NCBI RefSeq assembly: GCF_017591425.1
Contig: NW_024466409.1
Coordinates: 1,178,001 to 1,242,000, forward strand
From: Ochotona curzoniae
Taxonomy: Eukaryota > Chordata > Mammalia > Lagomorpha > Ochotonidae
Direction: 5' to 3'
DNA length: 64,000 nt
Positions 55,646-64,000 of this stretch are shown here, one piece after another. A program made the position numbers and the translations under genes. Each line of letters opens with the position of its first letter. Positions within the stretch are counted from its first letter, which is position 1. The notes beneath the pieces are model-generated. The model made no database searches and was not told the origin of the DNA. It saw only the letters and a list, made by a program, of their open reading frames with translations.

Positions 55646-58300
55646 ATTTTGTTTTCAATATTTTTAGAGAATGATGATATGAATGAAGAACATGAGCTAT
55701 GTGAATGAAGGAAAAACAAAATCAAAAATACATTTGAGTCATTAGAGCACAAATTTGATGAGGTGAAAATAGTTGTACTAATCATATTCCTTCATGGGAA
55801 CAGCTCTAATTAGAATAACAAATGTGTGCTGACGTTACTGAAGTTGACTACTGATGTAAGAATTCACTGGAACTTTGCTGAGCACCTAGAACCATTTTTT
55901 GCCCTCAAAGTGTAGGGTCAGATATGGTGTCAGCTGAATTGTTCAGCCATATAGAGGTGGAGGGAATAGGTGAAAGTGAGGCCTGAGTGATACTGGGAAG
56001 AGGTATTTGAGGGTGGGGATATCTCTAGAGGTCTGCCAAGAGGTGGGCTGTGTGGAGTGTATAATGAAAATATTCTCTCTCTCAGGAGATAGATCCTCAG
56101 TGGTTTCCTTTGCTGATGTTTTAGGGTGAGTGGAGGCTATGAAGGGAGGCAGTAAAAATGCAGCCCTTGGCATGGAAAGAGAGATGTTCATGTTAACATC
56201 ACTGTAGCTAGAGCTCATGTCTGCTTGGTTTACAGTACATGGTTGAGAGTCTACCAGGCTGTCTCAAGTTTAATCCTATTAAGTGTCTGTGAGTGAGAAT
56301 TACTATTTTTCCCAATTTGTACAAAGTGGATGTGGAGCACAAATGATGATATTCTTAGAGCTTTCCCAAGGTCCACCCTTTAGATTGGCCCTTTAGCCCA
56401 GCACAGTGTTTTTTTCCCCTTAATTATATATGTATTAGAGGGAAAGAAAGTGATTCTCAAGTTAAATCTAAGCAGTAATTAAAACTGCAGATGAAAATCA
56501 GCTTGAACAAAAGCAAAATACAGAGACAAAGTGGTGGCAAAACCAACTAAAACTGGAGCAAAAGGGAGGTTGGTAGAGATGAATAAGGAGCAGAAAGCAC
56601 AGCCCGGGAGCTTTCTCCTCTCTAAGGCAGCTGTGCCTTTGGGATTCTGAAGAACTACTTGTGCAGGATACATCTAAGTGAAAAGAGGAAGCATCTTTCT
56701 CAGAAGGTTTAGAGCAGCATCCAAAGAGCAAATGTCTCCATCATGGCTGGCCACAACAGGAAATGAGATTAAGAGCAGAATTACCTTCTCTAACAGTGCA
56801 CTCTCGAGTTTGTAGGTCCCATTACAGAGTGATTTATTTGTCATCCTCAAACTGAAGCTTTGTAAGGACTAAAGCTTACCTGCTTTGCTCACCATTGTAC
56901 CACCATCTTTCTCATGTGTTCCTGAAAAACCATTTATTATAACAGTCACTAAGCATAGGAAGAATCTGGAGTTTACCAGACACAGATATTTTCTTGAGAT
57001 CACATTGTTAAGAGCATGTGTCAAAACAGCCCATGGACTCCTGCAGCCCTGCCTGTCTGAGAGTGTCCCACTGATTCTGCCCCAAATTTCTTTGCACTTG
57101 TGTGGAGATTTCAGAGAATCTCAATGTAAACACAGGTCTTGAGGAACCACTATGGGCTGGTTTCCCCCAGATATCCATTCTTCAGTGTCTGGTATTTCAG
57201 AGCCTTAAGTCTGGTTAACTTATTAAGATCACTGTTAAGAGGTCTCTGCTAGTTTCTCCTGAATTTAAACAATAAGCAATATATTTTCCCCTGTAAGGGT
57301 TTTCATTTTTGATGCAAGGTGACTGATTGTACCATCAAAGTGACATCTGAAAAAGAAGATAGAATCAGGAAAAAATTGACTCTAGGATGGGTGAGCTGAG
57401 ACATAATTCCACTACATCCTAAGCCAGATTGAGGACAAGATGGTTATAGGAAGACCTGAAGGGTAGTCTCATGTGTTGTGAGTATTTTCTTTCCATTCTT
57501 CTCTGTCCTGTTGGGTATCCAAAGGGCATGATTTTTATGGATTTCATTAGTGGGATCCTTTTCTTTCTTAGTTTGAATTTAGCTCCTGGGAGATACATGC
57601 AAGATACTGCAGAACAGAAGGAGAACTATCTGGGTTTTAAAAACACTCTTCCTGGGAGACGCTGTTTGGCAATGGTCTAGCACTGCTTCTCTATATGCTT
57701 TTTTATCCTTCCTTGATGCTCTGGCTCCAACTGCAGCTGAGGCTCTGGCTATGGTTTCTCTAGTAACTAATCCTCTCTTAGTCTGTTATGTCTGGGATAA
57801 AAGTTGTGCTTCATTATTGCTGGCTCTAGTGTGCTTGACCATTCTTTGTCACTCAACCTTAACCTTGCTCATCTCTGCAAATAGCCCATTTATGACATAC
57901 TTCTCAGTTACTGCACTTCACATCATCCATTACCTACTGGCACCTGTCTAGTTGTATTAAGCCAAACAACACTGAAGCACAAATAAAGCAATGAAGAATG
58001 GGTTGGCAGGAGCTTAGTCCCGACAGTCAGGGCCTGCATATGACCTTCTCCTGAGATGAATGTTAAGAGGCAACATTCTCTGAATGATGGTACATTTGAA
58101 TAAAATTTAGGAGAGGAAATAGGGTGATGATCCAGAGGGAGAAAAGTCTTCTTGACTCTTCATGGGACTCCCAGCAGTTGGGCCAGTTGGTACTCAGTTT
58201 CCAGGGGAAAGATTATTACTTTTACCAAAGGAATTGCCATGAATCCTGCATATTGTACCTCCACTTAGAAATATGGCTGTGAATTTTGACTTTTCAAAAA
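55646..58300. other. Flank of MRGPR unit C (distal part)
   Basis: Non-coding. 55738-55895 aligns with 31380-31535; 56030-56340 with 32030-32330 and 20180-20480; 56455-57120 with 36960-37740; 57660-58085 with 11395-11780. Useful as the least interrupted reference for the ancestral unit. Short frames, up to about 90 codons, have no recognised similarity. Confidence 0.6.
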
Positions 58301-58329
58301 AATTTGAGATAACAGACTTTTATTTTATT

Positions 58330-58960
58330 TTATTTTATATTTTGAGATAGCAGACTTTATTGTCAAAGGCTTAGTGCTGCACTAACCAAACAGTTCAACA
58401 AATGCAGTCAAGGGCTATACAGCAAGCAAATGAAAAGAAGTCAACCTTATTATATAGTAAACTTCATGATTGTCACTGTTCATCAAATCTATAGTAATAT
58501 ATAACTCCTAATAATTTGCCTGACAAAGATTCAAAACAAAGTTTGACAAGACATTGTATTTGCAAAACACAAGGGGTTCCTTCCTTTTTTTCTTACTTTA
58601 AAAAAATATTTTCGCTCTTGCATGTAAGGGAGAACATGTAGAACTTTGGGCAAAAGCTGTAACTGAAAAAATCAAACTTTTTTTGGCAGTTAATCATACC
58701 TTTCTTCCATTCTTCTCCCTGCAAATGATGAGTTCTTGAGCTGATGCCAGAGGGGTCTTCTTTGTCCTCCAAATTTTAGGGAGTCCCTGGGACATTAGCA
58801 TCAAAAGTGGTGACCAAGTGAAGGTTATCAAAAAGTGCAGCTTCCTGATATTCTGTACAGGGACCGAGAACAAAGCAGATGCCAGAGCCCTCTGAGACAT
58901 ACTCCACATCGAGCTATTCCCCATAATCGGCCCCATTTACACTCACACATCAGTTTCTTC
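58330..58960 (-). pseudogene. Probable processed retrocopy, parent not identified
   Basis: On the minus strand the sequence ends in 'caataaagtctgctatctca' (AATAAA signal) followed by an A-rich tail (TTTTA units, 58320-58338). That is preceded by about 330 bp of 3'-UTR-like sequence and, upstream, by a coding-like stretch (about 58750-58950) with stops and frameshifts, for example around 'YQEAALFDNLHLVTTFDANV'. I do not recognise the parent protein with confidence. A short near-repeat of the 'ttgagata(a/g)cagactttta' motif lies at the tail. Confidence 0.5.
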
Positions 58961-59461
58961 TATTCCTTTCCATTCTATCCCATTTGGTTCATCTTCCTTA
59001 AGGTTATTGCTGTCCTGAACCTTAATTGGCAACTGCAAAGCTAAGTACCAATTCCAAGAAATGGGAGAAATGTTTGCATTTTGGAGCTTAATAAGAAAAT
59101 AGAAACATTAAAGGTTTATGACCTGATACTCTTTTTTTTTGCAAGACTTTATTCACATTACAATAATGTATTTATGCATACACGTTAATTTTAAAAGGCA
59201 GAGAAATGTATCCTGCCTGAAAGTTTCCCTCAATACCATTTTCCAGAAGCCAGTACTTGATATTTTCAATTTTTTATTTAATAGAAATTTAAGCAGTTTA
59301 TCACTTATGGCAATGTCCTTCTTCCTCTTTTCTCTTCATAAAGTTGTATTTATTTGTGCCAATATTAAAAAATTGAATCCTATCCCCATGACTTCCCTTC
59401 ATGTTTCACTCTACACTCACTTTAGTCTATTAAATAATAATAAAATAAATAAGCAAAAATA
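58961..59461. other. Unassigned AT-rich sequence
   Basis: No gene or repeat recognised with confidence; a 115-codon plus-strand frame (59139-59486) has random-like composition. Confidence 0.4.
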
Positions 59462-59746
59462 TAAAAAAATTATTGATTTTTATTGAAAAGGTAGATTTAC
59501 AGAGAAGGAGAGACAGAAAAATTTTCCATCTGCTGGTCCACTCTACAAGTGGCCACAATGGACAGAGCTGAGCTGATTGGGGGCCAGGAGCCAGGAGTTG
59601 CTTTCTGGTCTTCTTAGTGAATGCAGGGTTCCAAGGACTTGGGGCCATCCTCTGAAGAGGAGTGGACGAGACAAGAACTAACATCCATATGGGATACCAA
59701 TATTATAGACAGAGCATTAACCTGTTGAGTCATCGTGCCAGCGCCT
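59462..59746 (-). mobile_element. CSINE, diverged
   Basis: Reverse-oriented copy from 'attgatttttattgaaaagg' to 'gagtcatcgtgccagcgcc', with an internal deletion near 59650. Confidence 0.85.
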
Positions 59747-59979
59747 CTATTTGTCATTTTTACAAACATATCATTTGAATTTTAAACCAGTTAAAATATT
59801 CAGTAATACTCTTTGAGAGATTTTTTTGGGAAATCTTTTCTTGTGTCTGCGTAAGAAAAAGAGATTAAAATAGACACACAGAAGACACAGATAGACCTCA
59901 CCTATTAGCAAGAAGAACACTCTCAAAGAAAACCAATTGTGAATTCCACAGCATAGCTCTTCTCTTAGAGTGGTTGAAG

Positions 59980-60345
59980 CAAAAAGAAAGTCATAGCTTC
60001 AATTGCAGCAATGATTTGGAGAAACTGGATTCTCCTTATACTGCTGGTTGGAAAGCAAAATGCTACAGTTATTCTATAAAGCTTTTTGCATTTTCTGAAA
60101 AAGCTTAATATCCATTTGGCCATATCACCCAACAGTTCCATTCCTGGCATAAATTCCAAAGGGTGAAAATGGTGTTCATCTAAGCTGTTTACAAGTTTTT
60201 GTATTGTCTTTATTTATAATGGACAAATTGGAAACAAACCAAATGTATTTTATTTTGATTAGTGAAACAGAGCTTAGCACTTCCTTATAATGAAATACTA
60301 CTCTGCAATTAAGATAATCCACTAAAAACTGTTGATATATGTTAT
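59980..60345 (+). mobile_element. Old L1 3' UTR fragment
   Basis: Sense-strand ancient L1 3' text ('gcagcaatgatttggagaaa', then 'ccttataatgaaatactact'), with the same layout as 38540-38900. Confidence 0.7.
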
Positions 60346-60523
60346 AACTTGAATGGAAGTGTTATAGAACCCCCCCATCTGGGTCCACTCACCTGACATG
60401 CAAAAAGCCAATCACTGACATTGGGGTGGTGGAAGAAATTGGGTATTTTGTTACAAAGCACAAAGCAAGCAGCCAGGAAGCTATTTTTAATTTTGGGGCT
60501 TCCCAAAGACAGAGGTGAAAGTT

Positions 60524-61980
60524 TTTTTTTTTTTTTTTTTTAAAAATTAATTACATTGCATTATGTGACACAGTTTTGTAGGCTCTCCCCCAGTCTCTGC
60601 CTGTACCCTCCCCCGCCCCCATGGTGGATTCCTCCACCTTGTTGCATTACCACAGTTCAAATTCAGTTGAGATTCTTTCTTTGCAAGCATACACCAAGTA
60701 TACAGTCCAGCATCTTATTGTGCAGATAAATTCAACGGTTTCTTGTGGAGACCATCTCTGGTCTGAAGGCAGAGCCGGCAGAATATCATCCCAATCAATT
60801 AAAAGCCCCGACATAACATCAACAACAATTTACAACATTATGGTATTAATTCACATAGTATTGAGTAACCAATATGTTAAAAAATATGCAAGTCCTTAAC
60901 CACATCCTGTGACTACTTTGTTGCCAGCCGCCTCTGTACGTACTGGCCACATGCCGTACCCAAAATGGCGCCGGCCAGAGAAGCCACATCTTGGTGTTTG
61001 ATGGAGAGTCACGTAGAGTGAGCTGCGGCGCGGCAGGCACGTAAACACTGGGACTGACGAATCCAGTCGGCCAGAACCCTGCGTAATCATGACGCCGACC
61101 TATCATCGGCGGAGGCGGGGCCAGACAGTACATAAGAGCAGAAAGCCTGCCGGGGTCGGAGCCCTTTTCCTCCTCATCTTGCTGTGCACAATAAATTTTA
61201 CCGCAGAAGGCTTCACCCGCGTCTGCGTCTTATTGCTGGGCGGTAAGACACGTGGGCGCGACACTACTTCATTGACATTTAAATTTTAGTTTATATACAA
61301 CTGGTTTCTATACACCTTAAAATGGCTATAGGGTACTATTCAGCTGTCTTGTGTCTATTTTCATTATAATATTTAGCAGTTTATAGTGTTGAAGCATAAT
61401 TTTTGCTGAACTTGGCAGATTTTAGGGTATTCTAAACTGGGTTATAACTCTAACAAGGCATATGTCAACCATTGAGGCACAGAACAGTTTTGGGAGGGGT
61501 ATGCAGAGAAATCTTCAATACCTCACTGAGGAGCAACTAATCTTTGTGTCCTACCTAGTAAGGTATATGTGAATCCACGCTGACCGTTTCCTGTCTGGCT
61601 CTAAGCTTTCCTTGTTGTTCTCTGTCTATCTCTTCTAATTTTATTTGTTTGTTTGTTTGATTTTTTTGGGGGGAGGCACTCCAGATCGACCCTGATGATC
61701 ATTGCAAGAGAGGGTGGGGATCAAAGTTGAAGCTAAGTAAGGATCAGAGAAAGCTCCTCTCCTGATTCCCAAAGGAAGTTTACTGTTCTGTTTCTCTGGA
61801 TTGCTCAGGGCTGTTGTTCTGATGACCTTGGATCCTGCGAGGAAGGATTTGAGCTTCTTCCATCCCACGTGGTAGATCTAAGCAGGGAATGGATAACCTC
61901 AGAGTTCTCGGCCTCCAAAGGCACTCTAATTCCCTGTGGTCTCCTTCGCAGTTGGGATGTAGTCCTTGGTGCCCGTACTG
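60524..61980 (-). mobile_element. L1 3' region, 5'-truncated, with 12-bp target-site duplication
   Basis: Reverse-oriented L1 3' UTR beginning with a T run and 'tgcattatgtgacacagttt' and ending at 61980. Perfect direct repeat, gaggtgaaagtt, at 60512-60523 and 61981-61992. About 1.1 kb of L1 remains after excluding the LTR at 60919-61263. It serves as the uninverted reference for the L1 at 3829-4902. Confidence 0.9.
60919..61263 (+). mobile_element. Solo LTR, IAP-like (ERV2/ERVK), with 6-bp target-site duplication
   Basis: 345 bp with TG...CA ends and a perfect 6-bp repeat, ctactt, at 60913-60918 and 61264-61269. It is CpG-rich, has a TATA-like 'tacataa' about 60% of the way in (61130-61136) and an 'aataaa' signal at 61190-61195. 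The start ('tgttgccagccgcc') and 'aaaatggcgccgg' resemble IAP-type LTRs. It interrupts the L1 copy above; the matching uninterrupted L1 at 49110 shows the empty site. It could still act as a promoter. No retroviral genes remain. Confidence 0.92.
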
Positions 61981-62009
61981 GAGGTGAAAGTTCTTACTGA
62001 ATGAAATTG

Positions 62010-62325
62010 AGGTGGAGGTTTGGCGTGATGGCTCAATTGACTAATCTTCCCTTTGCAAGTTCTGGGATGCCATATAGGCACCAGTTTGTGTTCTGGCTTC
62101 TCCACTTGCCACCCAACTCTACCTGAGAAAACAGTCGAGGATGGCTGAAATACTTGGGATCCTGCACCTGTGTGGGAGACCAGGAAGAAACTGCGGGCTT
62201 TTGGTTTCAGATCAGCTCAGCTCCAGCCATTTTGGTTATCTGGGGAGTGAATCAGTAGATGGAAGATCTTTCTCTTTGCCTATCCATCATTCTGGAAATC
62301 TGCCTTTCTAACAAAGCAAAGCAAA
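62010..62325 (+). mobile_element. CSINE, diverged, sense orientation
   Basis: Sense-strand copy from 'ggaggtttggcgtgatggct' to 'tctgcctttctaacaaagca'. Confidence 0.85.
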
Positions 62326-63074
62326 AGAAACAAAAACAAACAAATTTGGGCTGAGACGTGTGTGATCAGCTCATAGATGAGTTCCTGGTTGGTCAGTGGA
62401 GCTGGTGACCTTCCTTTCATTAGTCAGTGATTCTGGTGTCTTTAGGGAATTTATGGTGGGCAGGTGGGTTCCAGTTGACTGACAGTTATGTGAAGGTGGC
62501 AGTCACATTCTGCCCAGATATGAAATTCCCTTACCCGAATCACTCAGGACAACACTAACCACTAGAGGTCCTTAGCTGTTAGAGAAGCAAAGGATTCACT
62601 GAGTCTTGGTGATTAGAGCCTTGCAGGGTCAGCTAGATCACTCCCTTAAGTGAGTGGATTGTTTTTGATAAAGGCCAGACAAGATACCAAGGGCTAAAGG
62701 AGAGACACAGGCTGGTTCTTGTTTTCATTTTGTAGGGTTCAGCAACCAGAGAAGACACGAAATAATTTCAGTTTTTGTTAATTTGTTTAGTTTGATTCTA
62801 TGGTCTAGTGTATTATTTATCTTAGAGAATATTTCATGTGGTGATGCAAGAATGTTGGATGGAATATTCTGGAAATGTTTATTAAGTCCATTTGACCTGT
62901 AATGTAGTCTCCCATGTAGGCACAGGGGCTCACATGGAAGAGACTTTGTAGGTATAAAAAAGAATCCACCTGATCCAGTCCCTTGCTCCTGCAAAGGTCA
63001 ATGTTAAAGCCATTGCAGTCAAGTGGGCAATCATCATAAGCAAGGGTTCTTTAGAAGGCTTATGAAAAATGTGT
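62326..63074. other. Unassigned non-coding sequence
   Basis: No gene, RNA or repeat recognised with confidence. Confidence 0.4.
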
Positions 63075-63775
63075 ATTTTGCAAAAACTACGTGTAAGTCA
63101 GATCTAGCTCAGCTCATCACTACCCCAACTCTTGAGCTAACCAGTGGGACTTGTATTTTCACAGGGTTGGGCCCACTCTTCCCCAGCAGAATCTACCCCC
63201 GGATCTGGTGCTCTCACATGTTGGTTAGTCTCTTAACCCTGCCACATGTAACCTATGCCCTGTTTCACCACTCAGTCAGGTACTGGTACCTAGCCCTACC
63301 AGACAAGCTCCCAGCCATAGCTTTAATGTGGGCTGGTGTGTGGCAGTCAGTGTTGCTCTATGCTAACAGCCCATTTGAGGATTCCCATGTGGCTTGATGA
63401 ATCAGTCTGGTCCAAATAGAAGTAATGGACTCTCCCCTCCAAACCATCAGATCTCAGTCCCCACGGTTGCAAGCAATTTCAGTGACCCAGTCACTGGGAA
63501 TCACACAGAATTGATCCCTCACCTACACTGACACTGGCTTTATCCCTGGATGTCCCTAGGCAGCAATTACATACCCTAAAAACCTAGAGCTTGCTGCTGG
63601 TTGGCCAGCAGGCAGAGCCTCGTGCCCAAAGCCTAGGACTTGCTCAATGTGTGGTGACGGTGCCCTTGGGCTGAGTCCTGGGCGTTGGGTCCGACTTGGT
63701 CCAGGTGCTCTCTGCAAGTGGGTCACCACCCCTGTGGAGGGCTGCTGTCACTCTTGCCCCAATGTCGAACTCGTA
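63075..63775 (-). mobile_element. GC-rich tandem-repeat retroposon, copy VII (5' part only)
   Basis: Reverse complement of the semi-unique part of copy IV: about 63110-63600 matches 21830-22330 closely (such as 'cactgactgccacacaccag' in IV). It continues outward to about 63775 with a third, different 5' end. The tandem array and 3' domain are absent. Confidence 0.8.
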
Positions 63776-63784
63776 AATTTATTT

Positions 63785-64000
63785 TTTTAGTATTTGTTTA
63801 GTTCATGAAGATGGTTTCTGGCTGCTTCAATTTTGCTGCAAAAGATAGGATTTCATTCTTTTTATTACTGAGTAATATTACAATCCATATATACCATATT
63901 TTCTTTATCTGGTCATCAGTTGATGGATATCTGGGTTGATTCCATATGTATTAGGAATTGAACCTGCAAAGAACATGGCAGGAGGGTCCCAAAAATTCTT
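63785..64000 (-). mobile_element. Old L1 3' fragment, reverse strand, running off the window
   Basis: 'ccatatataccatattttct' and 'cagttgatggatatctgggt' are the familiar antisense L1 3' segment. Incomplete at the window edge. Confidence 0.8.

Noticed and set aside
61089..61289. A 66-codon frame in a GC-rich setting
   Set aside because: It lies inside the solo LTR and runs across its end; no retroviral or cellular protein feature is seen.

Overview
The window is mammalian genomic DNA, almost certainly from a lagomorph. It is dominated by copies of a tRNA-derived C-repeat SINE (CSINE, the rabbit 'C repeat' type), and several young copies have perfect target-site duplications. The SINE version and the long L1 3' UTR lead me to favour a pika (Ochotona) over a rabbit; that is inference, and a repeat-library search would settle it. 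There are no prokaryotic features.

The only intact protein gene I can support is an intronless-coding Mas-related GPCR of the MRGPRX type (CDS 10547-9534, minus strand). Two decayed relatives lie on the same strand, at about 30.27-29.88 kb (lead-in to TM3, frameshifted) and 52.48-52.32 kb (N-terminus to TM1). Non-coding flanks of the three units can be matched in stretches (for example 31.2-32.4 and 37.0-37.7 kb against 52.9-53.0 and 55.7-57.1 kb). The region is therefore a tandem MRGPR segmental duplication with units about 20 kb apart, later broken up by retroelements. A further flank-like piece at 20.06-20.48 kb suggests a fourth unit or a rearrangement.

Layout: 0-9 kb is nested L1 with CSINEs, a Tigger-like DNA transposon fragment and one L1 with a 5' inversion. 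9.5-12.5 kb holds the receptor gene and its flank. 13.4-24.9 kb is mostly four copies of an unusual GC-rich, non-coding, polyadenylated retroposon that carries degenerate tandem repeats. 25-29 kb is CSINEs and ordinary sequence. 29.1-29.6 kb is an OAZ2 processed pseudogene beside MRGPR pseudogene B. 32.4-36.95 kb is a decayed ERV provirus with two LTRs, inserted in unit B. 37-48.7 kb is CSINE, old L1 and unassigned sequence. 48.7-55.6 kb holds two closely related copies of the GC-rich retroposon around MRGPR pseudogene C; one copy carries a solo LTR with a 6-bp duplication. 55.6-58.3 kb is the unit C flank, followed by a probable retrocopy. 60.5-62.0 kb is an L1 3' segment containing an IAP-like solo LTR. 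63.1-63.8 kb is a last retroposon fragment, and an L1 end closes the window.

The most interesting signal is the GC-rich retroposon family, with at least seven copies. It has 5' units of about 240-250 bp in tandem, a 2-3 kb array of degenerate units of about 58-72 bp, a shared 3' domain and an A-rich tail, and no conserved open frame. That layout resembles SVA-like composite retroposons. I could not match it to a named family from sequence alone.
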